A stretch of DNA of 64,000 nucleotides. Source: Sideroxydans sp. Lineage in GTDB: Bacteria; Pseudomonadota; Gammaproteobacteria; Burkholderiales; Gallionellaceae. The first letter of the stretch is position 1, and each line of letters begins with the position of its first letter. The stretch spans positions 62,001-126,000 of the forward strand of contig VMTA01000019.1 of assembly GCA_013791855.1 (NCBI GenBank). The letters run 5' to 3'. The notes beneath the pieces are model-generated. The model was not told where the DNA came from. It ran no database searches and saw only the letters and a list, made by a program, of their open reading frames with translations. Below are positions 1 through 7,647 of the stretch, piece by piece. A program made the position numbers and the translations under genes.

Positions 1-9
1 GGTTCAAAC

Positions 10-1014
10 ATGGATGAGACACATATCAGTCTGGCGCACGGCAACGGCGGCCATTACATGCGCGAACTGATCGAACAGGTGTTCGCGCGCCATCTGCACA
101 ATCCCCTGCTGAATGTGCAGGTGGATGCCGCATCGCTGCCGCACATGGACGGCGTGGTGATGGTGACCACCGACGGCTTCACCGTGCAGCCGCTGGAATT
201 CCCTGGCGGCAGCATCGGCTCGCTGGCGGTGCACGGCACGGTGAACGACCTCGCAGTGTCGGGGGCAACGCCGCGCTATCTCACATTGAACGCCTTCATC
301 GAAGAGGGCATGGAGGTCGCGCAACTGGATCGTATCGTCGCCGATCTGGCGCGCGCAGCACGCGAGGCGAACGTGGCGGTGGTGGCGGGTGATACCAAAG
401 TGCTGCGACGCGGCGAGGGCGGCGGCATCTATCTCGCTACCACCGGTATCGGCGTGCGTCCTGCCGAGGTGAAACTGGGGCTGGATCGCATCCGCGAGGG
501 TGATGTGATCCTGGTCAGCGGGCCGGTGGGCGATCACGGCATCGCGGTGCTGCTGGCGCGCGAACAGTTCGGCCTCAGCGGTGAACTGCAGTCCGATGCG
601 GCCAGCGTGTTCCCGCTGGCGCAGGCGCTGTTGCCGCTCGATGGTTTGCGTTTCATGCGCGACCCCACGCGCGGCGGACTGGCCACCGTGATGCATGAGA
701 TCTGCCGCGCCACGGATATGCAGGTGTTGCTGCAGCAACCCGCTATCCCGGTGCGCGAACAGGTTAACTCGGTGTGCGAGATGCTTGGTTACGACGCGAT
801 GTATCTGGCCTGCGAGGGACGCTTGGTGGCGGTGGTGGATGCTGCCCAAGCGGATGCAGCGCTGGTTGCGCTGCAAGCACTGCCGCAAGGGCAGGGCGCT
901 GCCATCATCGGCAAGGTGCAAGCAGGCCGCACGCAGGTGGTGCTGGAGACTGAATTCGGTGGTCAGCGCATCCTGGAAGAACTGGAAGACGACCCGCTGC
1001 CGCGCATCTGCTGA
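10..1014 (+). CDS. hypE: Hydrogenase expression/formation protein HypE
   Basis: HypE converts the carbamoyl group placed on its C-terminal cysteine into thiocyanate, the source of the cyanide ligands of the [NiFe]-hydrogenase active site; it works in the cytoplasm with HypF and HypC/D. The 334-residue product has the AIRS/PurM-type ATP-binding fold signature (HGNGG near residue 11, DPTRGG near 218) and ends in the diagnostic PRIC tail whose cysteine is the modified residue. Length is normal. The window begins only nine bases before the ATG, so the rest of the presumed hyp operon lies upstream and out of view. The stop is four bases from the stop of the converging minus-strand gene. Identification is firm. 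Confidence 0.96.
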   Translation: MDETHISLAHGNGGHYMRELIEQVFARHLHNPLLNVQVDAASLPHMDGVVMVTTDGFTVQPLEFPGGSIGSLAVHGTVNDLAVSGATPRYLTLNAFIEEGMEVAQLDRIVADLARAAREANVAVVAGDTKVLRRGEGGGIYLATTGIGVRPAEVKLGLDRIREGDVILVSGPVGDHGIAVLLAREQFGLSGELQSDAASVFPLAQALLPLDGLRFMRDPTRGGLATVMHEICRATDMQVLLQQPAIPVREQVNSVCEMLGYDAMYLACEGRLVAVVDAAQADAALVALQALPQGQGAAIIGKVQAGRTQVVLETEFGGQRILEELEDDPLPRIC

Positions 1015-1018
1015 CTCG

Positions 1019-1384
1019 CTACATCATGCTGCCGAAGGAGAGGTCCTGAGTATGCGGCGGTAACGGCAGACCGGCGAGTCGGCTGGCTTGACCGACCGGG
1101 CCGCGCGGGAACAGTTCATACAGATGGCCGCGCCCGAGTGCTTCACAGAAGCGTTCTTCCAGATCGCGCAAAACATCCCGTGCGCTGTCTTCGTTGCCGC
1201 GCTGTCTGTAACGTTCGCGCAGGTAGAAGAGTACTTCCCAGTGTTCCTCGTTCAGATCGATCCCTTCGAGCTCAGCTTCGCGATTGGCGTGTTGCGGTGA
1301 CCATGGTGCAAGCTCGGTCATGTGGCCTTCCGGGTCGTTTTCGTAACGTAGCGGGTCGCGGATGGATTTGTTGATGTCGAGCAT
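1019..1384 (-). CDS. DsrC/TusE-family protein lacking both redox cysteines (RspA type)
   Basis: The 121-residue product has the DsrC/TusE fold signature: a helical core (EEHWEVLFYLRERY), then LYELFPRGPVGQASRLAGLP. In true DsrC two cysteines sit in the C-terminal arm (CysB in the QAC segment, CysA penultimate); here the first is serine and the tail continues as PLPPHTQDLSFGSMM with no cysteine. DsrC homologues missing both cysteines have been called RspA and are proposed to be regulatory rather than sulfur carriers. I chose the ATG at 1384 because AGGAGGAAAC lies just upstream; an upstream in-frame ATG at 1462 lacks this. The gene converges on hypE. Family assignment is strong, function is inference. 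Confidence 0.8.
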   Translation of the reverse strand: MLDINKSIRDPLRYENDPEGHMTELAPWSPQHANREAELEGIDLNEEHWEVLFYLRERYRQRGNEDSARDVLRDLEERFCEALGRGHLYELFPRGPVGQASRLAGLPLPPHTQDLSFGSMM

Positions 1385-1433
1385 GATGTTTCCTCCTGCT
1401 GACGGGGGCGGGCAGGACGCCTGCCGTGGGATC

Positions 1434-1462
1434 ATCTTCAAACTCTTGAGTAGGATTGTCAA
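1434..1462 (-). promoter_or_regulatory. Candidate sigma-70 promoter for the DsrC-like gene
   Basis: Reading the minus strand there is a perfect -35 TTGACA (1462-1457), a 17-base spacer, and a weak -10 GAAGAT (1439-1434), about 50 bases before the chosen start codon. The -35 is convincing, the -10 matches only three of six consensus bases. Confidence 0.4.
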
Positions 1463-1515
1463 CTATTTCCCATGCTGGAGAGCGGGGAAAAAAGGCGGTC
1501 GGGCCGTGCTTTCGC

Positions 1516-1899
1516 TCAGGAATTCTCCTCGCGCAACGCGGCGCGAGTGAGCCGGTCGAAGCCCAAAGTGGAACAGGTGTCGATGCTGAGGTATTGGTCG
1601 GTGACATCGGTCTGGGTGGAGATGCCGTTGCTGCTGCACCAGGTGTCCCAGGCGGATTTGCCGGCCGGGTAATTACCGGGCCGGCCGACGAGTTTGTAGA
1701 GCCGGCCGCTGCGGGTAAAGACGGTCATGTTGTGCGCATCGAACTCGCCGATGGCGCTGGAGGTGCGGGCGAAATTGTTGGTGACGTCGTGGCCATGCAC
1801 ATGATGGCTGCGTGCACCTTGTCGGGTGGTGATCTCCATCACGCTCCAGCGGCGCAAGGTGACTTCTCTCGATCCTTCAGGTGCTTTTCTGACAGCCAT
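1516..1899 (-). CDS. Hypothetical protein, 127 aa
   Basis: I do not recognise this family. The product is soluble (no membrane segment or signal peptide), with a basic N-terminus (MAVRKAPEGSREV), a histidine pair region (SHHVHGHDV, near residue 32) and two cysteines in the C-terminal half (WCSSNG and DTCSTLGFDR). A GGAAGA ribosome-binding site lies eight bases before the ATG. It sits between the DsrC-like gene and another small minus-strand gene, close to hypE and the sulfur island, but nothing in the sequence assigns a role. Codon use looks like that of the neighbours, so I believe it is a real gene. Confidence 0.6.
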   Translation of the reverse strand: MAVRKAPEGSREVTLRRWSVMEITTRQGARSHHVHGHDVTNNFARTSSAIGEFDAHNMTVFTRSGRLYKLVGRPGNYPAGKSAWDTWCSSNGISTQTDVTDQYLSIDTCSTLGFDRLTRAALREENS

Positions 1900-1980
1900 C
1901 GTGGTCTTCCGTGCTTTTCAACGGGGCTTATCTTAGCCGAGTATCGGCCGGAGGTTTTCTTTTTGAGGATGAGTCGATGC

Positions 1981-2012
1981 CAGCCGCACGACCGTTCAGG
2001 ATCGCGCGGCTG
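1981..2012. repeat. Inverted repeat, possible terminator
   Basis: CAGCCGC (1981-1987) pairs with GCGGCTG (2006-2012) around an 18-base loop, between two minus-strand genes. It could end transcription of the 2033-2203 gene, but the T-rich side lies on the plus-strand reading, so the assignment is weak. Confidence 0.3.
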
Positions 2013-2032
2013 TTCTTTCTTTGCTGTTTACT

Positions 2033-2203
2033 TCAGGGATGCTTGGGCGTGGTGTAGGGTACTTCTTTCTGTGCCGGTTCCCATGTAGTTTCGTAGCCGA
2101 CGAAGAACTGCCCCGGTACGATCTCTTTCTGGCGGGTGGTTACGCGGAATGCATGACCGTCTGGAATCTTGGGACGGCAAAAAGGTTTCTTTACTTCACT
2201 CAT
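2033..2203 (-). CDS. Small hypothetical protein, 56 aa
   Basis: The 56-residue product begins MSEVKKPFCRPKIPDGHAF and ends in a proline/tyrosine-rich stretch (VPYTTPKHP). It has one cysteine and no membrane segment. The start at 2203 is chosen because AAAGGAGATAGGATC stands immediately before the ATG, a strong ribosome-binding site; the frame is open further upstream but without such a site. I do not recognise it. The strong translation signal and normal codon use support a real gene; no function can be proposed. Confidence 0.55.
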   Translation of the reverse strand: MSEVKKPFCRPKIPDGHAFRVTTRQKEIVPGQFFVGYETTWEPAQKEVPYTTPKHP

Positions 2204-2302
2204 GATCCTATCTCCTTTGGTTGTAGAAAACGGGTGGTTCAAAAAGGGAGGAATAGATACAAGTTTCTCTGAACCTCCCGGTCTTTCGGTAAAAATCATT
2301 GC

Positions 2303-2716
2303 TTAGCGCGTGTAATGTGCCTTCTTCGGGATCACATGTCGTACGCCCCCCTGGGGGTTCTCAACATCCCCTTTGTAGCGTGGGATGAGGTGAATATGGA
2401 CATGGAAGATGCTTTGCCCGGCCGCCTGCCCCACATTGACGCCGATGTTGTAACCATCCGGTTTAAATTCGTCGTCGATGAGTTTCTTTTCTTCTTGAAT
2501 CAGGTGCATGCAGGTAGCGACTTCTTCAGCTGTCAGCTCGAAAAAACTGGCGACATGCCGACGCGGGATGACCAGCGTGTGACCCGGACTCGTGGGGTAA
2601 GTGTCGCGCGCACTGAAAGCAAGTTCATGCTGTATCGATACCCCGCGCGGATCGGTACAAAACAGGCACGGATCATTGGGGTCGCGTTTCTTTGCTTGTG
2701 TGGCTTCAGTCGACAA
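2303..2716 (-). CDS. HIT (histidine triad) family protein
   Basis: A 137-residue HIT-superfamily nucleotide hydrolase/transferase. The diagnostic motif HVHIHLIPRY lies near residue 105, preceded by the GQSIFHVH segment; the N-terminal half has CLFC (a frequent zinc-type pair in the family) and HTLVIPRRHVASF. Members hydrolyse phosphoramidates or dinucleotides such as AMP-NH2 or Ap4A; the exact substrate cannot be read from sequence. The length is typical. It diverges from the DUF4279 gene with about 60 bases between them, leaving room for two compact promoters. Family assignment is firm, substrate open. Confidence 0.88.
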   Translation of the reverse strand: MSTEATQAKKRDPNDPCLFCTDPRGVSIQHELAFSARDTYPTSPGHTLVIPRRHVASFFELTAEEVATCMHLIQEEKKLIDDEFKPDGYNIGVNVGQAAGQSIFHVHIHLIPRYKGDVENPQGGVRHVIPKKAHYTR

Positions 2717-2777
2717 CAGCGCACCTCATTCTGTAAGTTATACTCGAACGAAGAAAATCATCTACGAGGACATCACC

Positions 2778-3194
2778 GTGGCATCGAACAAAGGACGGGC
2801 TTACTTTGCATTGCTTGGCTACCATTTCAACCCCGACGACATCACGCGCCTGCTTGGGATAGAACCCACCACAGTCAACGCTGCGGGCGCATACAGTGAG
2901 CTTGATAAACCCGTGATCAGTTCCTGGGAGTTATCAACGGAGACTGCTGTCGGAGCGGTGGACGTTTTCGCCTTGGCAGACATCATCGTCAAGCAGCTCG
3001 ATCCCATCAAAGAAAAGATCGTCGGTGTCTGCAAAAGCCACAATCTGTCTCCCCGTCTGGGCGTGGTGCTGACTTTATCCATCGACAAGGATGAATCCAG
3101 ACCGGAAGTCGGCTTCGGCGCCAGAACAATCCGTTTCCTTGCGGATACCGGTTCATTCATCGACGTGGAATACAAACTTTCCGAACGGGTCTGA
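2778..3194 (+). CDS. DUF4279 domain-containing protein
   Basis: The product (138 residues from the GTG at 2778) matches the DUF4279 pattern: an N-terminal FALLGYHFNPDDITRLLGIEPT segment, then a W-containing strand (ISSWELSTE) and a C-terminal acidic half. No biochemical role is established for this family. I prefer the GTG because ACGAGGA lies six bases before it and the upstream in-frame codons overlap the HIT gene on the other strand; an ATG at 2601 would add 59 residues unlike the family. No membrane segment or signal peptide. Confidence 0.7.
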   Translation: MASNKGRAYFALLGYHFNPDDITRLLGIEPTTVNAAGAYSELDKPVISSWELSTETAVGAVDVFALADIIVKQLDPIKEKIVGVCKSHNLSPRLGVVLTLSIDKDESRPEVGFGARTIRFLADTGSFIDVEYKLSERV

Positions 3195-3213
3195 TTCATT
3201 TTTCTCCCGGCTC

Positions 3214-4221
3214 CTAGCTGTTAAGCACGGTTAGCTGCGTCCGCGCCATTTTCATCTGCTCCTCGCAATGCTTTAAACAGAGCGGCTGCAGCGCGTGGCG
3301 GAAACATTCAATGATCACTTCGAACTCATCCGCGATCTCTTCCGCGAGCGCGGCATCGTTGGTCAATTGAGCCAGTACGTTCTGTGCGGTCGCCTTGTTC
3401 ACGCGGCAGATGACTGACACATGGATGGGTAGTTGCTGTTCCATGCCGACCGTCAACGACTTTTCATAGGAATTGATCGCCTCTTTCACGCGGTCGGGGT
3501 TCGCTTCCGATTCGCCGAGATGATGCAAGGTGATGCCCCGGTTGTTATGGGTGGCTGTCAGTTCCAGTGCATGATCGTCCGCGTTGAGTGCGGCCAGTGC
3601 ATTCTTGTAGGCGACCACGGACTTTTGCAGTTGACGGTTGCCTTTGAGCTGGATGCCGTGGGTATACAAGGCCGCGCCGAGCTGGTGCATGGTCTGCATC
3701 CACGCTTCCGGATGCGCTTCCCGTGTCCAGACCAGTAGGGCGTTGGTGTACGCATCCACCGCGAGCTTCAGTGGGTTGGTGGTCTCAAGCAGGCGGCCCA
3801 GCGCCTGATTGGCCGTGCCGAGGTTGTATTGCGTGGACGCCCATTCCTGCGGCGTATCTTCCTGACTATAACTTTCCAATGCTTGTTCGAAACACTGGAC
3901 GGCCTGCTCGAACAATGCGGCGTCTCTGCGCTGCTGGCCCAGTGCGGCGAGGATGTTGCCTAGCTTGTTCAGTGTCTCCGCGCACGGAGAGGCAGCCAGC
4001 GATGCCTCCAGCGCTTCGCGCAGGCGCTCGAAGATGCGGGTGCTGTAGCGGTGCTGCTCGTAATTGCCGCGCGTGAAACGAAAGTTGTCCGCGACGGCGA
4101 CTTGCGTATCCGGCATGGCCGCTGCTGCTTCTTGTTCACTCAGCAAACAGAGGGAATCAGCAATGGCACGTTCCAGTGCCTTGTTTGCGGGGTAGAGGAG
4201 GTACAGGGTTGAGCGCTTCAT
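3214..4221 (-). CDS. Tetratricopeptide-repeat protein
   Basis: A 335-residue protein built of helical pairs with TPR character: ETLNKLGNILAALGQQRRDAALFEQAVQCFEQALE, then TQYNLGTANQALGRL, TMHQLGAALYTHGIQLKG and THNNRGITLHHLGESEAN. Such repeats serve as protein-docking scaffolds; no catalytic domain is present. The start overlaps the stop of the upstream SlyD-like gene as ATGA (4218-4221), so the two are translationally coupled. With the small gene at 4749-5099 they form a minus-strand three-gene operon. The partner proteins are unknown; coupling to a folding helper suggests, but does not prove, a shared client. Confidence 0.8.
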   Translation of the reverse strand: MKRSTLYLLYPANKALERAIADSLCLLSEQEAAAAMPDTQVAVADNFRFTRGNYEQHRYSTRIFERLREALEASLAASPCAETLNKLGNILAALGQQRRDAALFEQAVQCFEQALESYSQEDTPQEWASTQYNLGTANQALGRLLETTNPLKLAVDAYTNALLVWTREAHPEAWMQTMHQLGAALYTHGIQLKGNRQLQKSVVAYKNALAALNADDHALELTATHNNRGITLHHLGESEANPDRVKEAINSYEKSLTVGMEQQLPIHVSVICRVNKATAQNVLAQLTNDAALAEEIADEFEVIIECFRHALQPLCLKHCEEQMKMARTQLTVLNS

Positions 4222-4727
4222 TGTGCCCGTTCGAGTATCTCGTTCAATTCCGGATCGGCACCGACCGCGCCGCCAAGATCGATCTCTTCCTCGGTCGCTT
4301 CGCGTATCGTCAATACTTCCAGCATGAAAGTGACTTCTCGGCCGCAAAGGGGATTATTGCCGTCCACGGTCAATGTCTTGTCGTCGAAGCGGGTGACGAT
4401 GAAGTTCCTCGGCTCACCCTTTTCGTTTTCCATGGTGATGGTCATGCCGATCTCGCGGTATTCCTCAGGGACATTCTCGATGCGGTCGGTGAATACCAGT
4501 GACTCGTCCCGCTCGCCGTACAGCAGCTTGGTGTCGATAGACACTTCGATGATGTCGCCGACCTTCTTGCCGTACAGCGCCTTGGTCACGTCCTCGGACA
4601 TCACGTCGTTCACGCCGTGCACATAGCCCAGCGGATAGTCCACAGTGACCAGGACGTCGCCGGTTTTGTTGTCGATGACTTTGTAATTCAGCTCAACGAA
4701 TTTTTCGTCTTCAATGGTATCTGACAT
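4218..4727 (-). CDS. FKBP-type peptidyl-prolyl cis-trans isomerase, SlyD-like
   Basis: SlyD-type proteins catalyse proline cis/trans isomerisation and act as chaperones through an insert-in-flap domain. The 169-residue product shows the layout: an N-terminal FKBP half (FVELNYKVID, PLGYVHG), the flap insert in the middle (VPEEYREIGMTITMENEKGEP), and the return to FKBP with DGNNPLCGREVTFMLEVLTIREATEEE, matching the DGNHPLAGK region of SlyD. The metal-binding histidine-rich tail of E. coli SlyD is absent; the C-terminus is short and acidic. It is followed with ATGA overlap by the TPR gene. Family is clear, whether it should be called slyD is less so. Confidence 0.88.
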   Translation of the reverse strand: MSDTIEDEKFVELNYKVIDNKTGDVLVTVDYPLGYVHGVNDVMSEDVTKALYGKKVGDIIEVSIDTKLLYGERDESLVFTDRIENVPEEYREIGMTITMENEKGEPRNFIVTRFDDKTLTVDGNNPLCGREVTFMLEVLTIREATEEEIDLGGAVGADPELNEILERAQ

Positions 4728-4748
4728 GTCGATTCTTAAAACCCAGTC

Positions 4749-5099
4749 TTAGAAAATGGTTGCGCCAAAGATCCTTACCTTGTCTTTTTCGTAACCCAGC
4801 ACCAGCCTTCCCAGCCATTCGCCCGGTTTCGTCGTGCTGCGCTGCTTGTATAGCACGGTGACATATTCGCCGCGACGGATGATGCCCAGATACTCGTAGT
4901 CCGGTGACAGGTTCTTTGCCAGTTCGCTGCGGGCGAACTGCTTGCCCATCTCGACCTCATTCGCACCCGCGATCAGCGTGCTCGAGAATTGACGTGTGAA
5001 AGCGCCGTAGTTTCCTTCGTTCGAGTATTTCACCAGATCCGCCCACATGGGGTGTGCGAGTTCCAGTATCTCTTCATCCGACTTATCAATGATATTCAT
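4749..5099 (-). CDS. Hypothetical protein, 116 aa
   Basis: A soluble 116-residue product starting MNIIDKSDEEILELAHPMW. Its helical N-terminus followed by strands (YLGIIRRGEYVTVLYKQR, GRLVLGYEKDKVRIFGATIF) is reminiscent of small NTF2/cystatin-like alpha+beta folds, but I do not recognise a family. The start at 5099 is chosen for a GGAG eight bases upstream; the ATG at 5123 overlaps the terminator region. It is the first gene of a minus-strand operon with the SlyD-like and TPR genes, 21 bases before the former. It lies just downstream of the apr terminator. Confidence 0.6.
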   Translation of the reverse strand: MNIIDKSDEEILELAHPMWADLVKYSNEGNYGAFTRQFSSTLIAGANEVEMGKQFARSELAKNLSPDYEYLGIIRRGEYVTVLYKQRSTTKPGEWLGRLVLGYEKDKVRIFGATIF

Positions 5100-5130
5100 C
5101 AACCAAACTCCATTCCTGCGCAAGAGACAA

Positions 5131-5165
5131 AAAGAGGACCAACATGGATTATGCCGGTCCTCTTT
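5131..5165 (-). terminator. Rho-independent terminator of the sat-aprMBA operon
   Basis: A perfect 10-base stem (AAAGAGGACC 5131-5140 with GGTCCTCTTT 5156-5165) and a 15-base loop. Read on the minus strand it ends in TTTTTG, about 80 bases after the aprA stop, so it fits the end of the apr operon. Confidence 0.72.
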
Positions 5166-5242
5166 AATGTACTACCAAGTCATCGCAAATATTTTTGCGT
5201 AAGCCTGATTTTACAAAACCGGTAAATCAAGCCTGCATTTGC

Positions 5243-7132
5243 TTAATGTCCTTCTGGCGGCGCCGTCTCTGCATCGCCTACCAGGTGGTAGAGCGGTGCT
5301 TTTTCCATCGTGTACTCGCCCGTCTTGGGATCGCGGCGGGACACAGTCAGCACGTGCCAGTTCTGGTCATCCAGCTTCATTGCGTCGCCGCGGTAGTAGT
5401 AGCCCGGCCAACGTGTTTCCTTACGGAACAGCGTGTGATGGAACACACTCTCGGAAGTCAGGAAACGGTGCTTCAGCTCCCATGCGCGCAGCAGTTCATG
5501 GATATCCGACGCGGCGACCTTTTCCAGATCTTCGCCCAAGATGGACATCTTCTTCAGACCGATGTTCAGGAGTTTGTCGTTGGTCATGTAGTTGACACCG
5601 AAACCGCCGCAATACTCGTCCATCAGCTTCTGCAAACGATCCAGACCCTGTCTCGGATTGATGAAGTTGGGATTGACGCTACCGGCAACCACTTCGTTGC
5701 TGTAGACACGATACGTTTCCAGCGGCTTGAAGATCTGCTCCTTGCGACGATTGATCTGCGCGTCGGAAACACGGATGCCTTCTGCTTTGCCATCGTCGAT
5801 ATATTTACAGGCAGCCTTGGCAGCCAGACGGCCTTCGGTGAACGATCCGGATGAGAAGGCGTGCGGTGTACCGCCGACCGCATCACCGGCACCGAACAGA
5901 CCTTCGATGGTCGTCATGCGGTTGTAGCCCCAGTAATACTCCGGAGGCGACACGTCTTGCGGACCCGAGCACCATGCGCCGCAACCGGTGGCGTGCGAAC
6001 CCATGACATAAGGTTCGGAGGTGGTCAGTTCCGGGTTCTCGTACTTGGGATCGACGTCCGTGGCGGCCCACAGCACGGCCTGACCGACGGTCATGCCGAG
6101 GAAGTTGTGCCAGCCGATCTCTTCAAGATGCGGGTCCTGGAAGGCTTCCATGGTGACCATGTGGATCGGGCCGCGACCGGCGTTCACCTCGTTGATGATC
6201 GCATGGTTACGGAGACAGGTCGGAATGGGACGGTGTGTACGGTGCGAGACTTCCGGATCCAGGTATTCCTTGCCCACCATCTGCTGTAGTGCCGGGAACC
6301 ACTTGGACTCGTACTCTTCGCCGTAGGCGTTCTGGGTATAGGTCTTGAGGTGCAGGAAGTAGGCACCGACCGGGCCGTAACCATCCTTGAAGCGGGCCAG
6401 CACGATACGGTTCTCCATCTGGGTCATCTTGGCACCGGCTTCGATCATCAGACCATAGGCAGAACCCGAAGACCACGGTGCGTACCAGACGCGGCCCGCA
6501 CCTTCGCCAACGGAACGCGGCTTGAAGATGTTGGAAGCGCCACCGGCGCCGCAGACAACCGTCTTGGACTTGAACACGTGGTAGTTACCCGTGCGCACAT
6601 TGAAACCCACGGCACCGGCAACACGGTTCTCCTTGGACTCGTCCATCAGCAGGTGGGTCAAACAGACACGGTTGAAAACCTTGTCCGCCGACTTCTTGGC
6701 CGCTTCGGCAACGATAGGCTTGTAGGATTCGCCGTGGATCATGATCTGCCAGCGTCCTTCACGCAGGAAGGAGCCTTTCTTCTCGTCGCGCATGATGGGC
6801 AGGCCCCACTCTTCGAAGTTGTGCACGGTGGAGTCGACGTGGCGTGCCATATCGAAAGCCAGATCCTCGCGCACCATGCCCATCAGGTCGATACGTGCAT
6901 AGCGCACATGGTCTTCCGGATTGTTCTCGCCGAAACGCGTGCCCATGTAGCAGTTGATCGCATACAGACCCTGTGCGACTGCACCGGAACGCATGATGTT
7001 CGCCTTTTCGGCGATGACGATCTTCTTGTTCTGACCCCAATATCTGGCTTCGAATGCCGCACCCGTACCGCCCAGGCCCGCGCCTGCAACCAGGATGTCG
7101 ATATTGTCTTCGATGATTGTCTGGTAGCTCAT
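5243..7132 (-). CDS. aprA: Adenylylsulfate (APS) reductase, alpha subunit
   Basis: AprA is the FAD subunit that interconverts APS with sulfite and AMP; in sulfur oxidisers it runs in the direction sulfite plus AMP to APS in the cytoplasm. The 629-residue product starts with an FAD-binding Rossmann motif (ILVAGAGLGGTGAAFEA, near residue 12) and carries typical AprA segments such as GAVAQGLYAINCYMGTRFG and SSGSFTEGRLAAKAA. Start at 7132 overlaps the aprB stop by one base (TAATG), giving translational coupling. The frame stays open further upstream, but that part is aprB read in another frame. It is the last gene of sat-aprM-aprB-aprA. Confidence 0.97.
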   Translation of the reverse strand: MSYQTIIEDNIDILVAGAGLGGTGAAFEARYWGQNKKIVIAEKANIMRSGAVAQGLYAINCYMGTRFGENNPEDHVRYARIDLMGMVREDLAFDMARHVDSTVHNFEEWGLPIMRDEKKGSFLREGRWQIMIHGESYKPIVAEAAKKSADKVFNRVCLTHLLMDESKENRVAGAVGFNVRTGNYHVFKSKTVVCGAGGASNIFKPRSVGEGAGRVWYAPWSSGSAYGLMIEAGAKMTQMENRIVLARFKDGYGPVGAYFLHLKTYTQNAYGEEYESKWFPALQQMVGKEYLDPEVSHRTHRPIPTCLRNHAIINEVNAGRGPIHMVTMEAFQDPHLEEIGWHNFLGMTVGQAVLWAATDVDPKYENPELTTSEPYVMGSHATGCGAWCSGPQDVSPPEYYWGYNRMTTIEGLFGAGDAVGGTPHAFSSGSFTEGRLAAKAACKYIDDGKAEGIRVSDAQINRRKEQIFKPLETYRVYSNEVVAGSVNPNFINPRQGLDRLQKLMDEYCGGFGVNYMTNDKLLNIGLKKMSILGEDLEKVAASDIHELLRAWELKHRFLTSESVFHHTLFRKETRWPGYYYRGDAMKLDDQNWHVLTVSRRDPKTGEYTMEKAPLYHLVGDAETAPPEGH

Positions 7133-7614
7133 TAGTATTGCACTCCCTCTTTGATTTCCAGACCATTGGATTCCAGTGTATGCAGGCCACCTTGATCCAT
7201 GCGGATATATTTCGGCTCGTTGAACAACAGTTGGCTGTCGCGCATCTCCTTGCTCGGAGCAGGTACGTCTGCGAGTTTGGGTGTGGCCGAGCCCCAAGGC
7301 TTGGTCGTGATCGGAGCCAGCAGCTCCATGTCTTTCTTGCCGTTGCGGAACTTGATGCGCCACGCGATGGTGCCTTTCTCCTCGTCGCGGATCACGCGTA
7401 CCGAGTGACCGAGCGGGGCAAAGTCCGCGTAACCGCGCACATCGATCGCCTGATGCGGACATGCTTTCACGCAGGAATAGCATTCCCAGCACATGTTGGG
7501 TTCGATGTTGTAGGCACGTCGCAATTTCTTGTCGATGTGCATGATGTCGGATGGGCAGATGTCGACGCATTCACCACAGCCGTCGCAACGCGTCATATAT
7601 ACAAAGGTTGGCAT
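7132..7614 (-). CDS. aprB: Adenylylsulfate (APS) reductase, beta subunit
   Basis: AprB carries electrons to and from the FAD of AprA through two [4Fe-4S] clusters. The 160-residue product has both ligand sets: C10, C13, C16, C20 (CDGCGECVDIC) and C42, C45, C48, C52 (CWECYSCVKAC). The C-terminal tail (MDQGGLHTLESNGLEIKEG), which wraps around AprA in known structures, is present. It follows aprM by 33 bases and overlaps aprA by one base. Confidence 0.97.
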   Translation of the reverse strand: MPTFVYMTRCDGCGECVDICPSDIMHIDKKLRRAYNIEPNMCWECYSCVKACPHQAIDVRGYADFAPLGHSVRVIRDEEKGTIAWRIKFRNGKKDMELLAPITTKPWGSATPKLADVPAPSKEMRDSQLLFNEPKYIRMDQGGLHTLESNGLEIKEGVQY

Positions 7615-7647
7615 GATCTATTCCTTATGGATGATGTTGGGTCGGTA

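Noticed and set aside
7133-7570. N-terminal extension of aprA upstream of 7132
   Set aside because: The frame is open but overlaps aprB in full; AprA homologues begin at MSYQTIIEDNIDILVAGAG-type sequence, and TAATG coupling marks the start.
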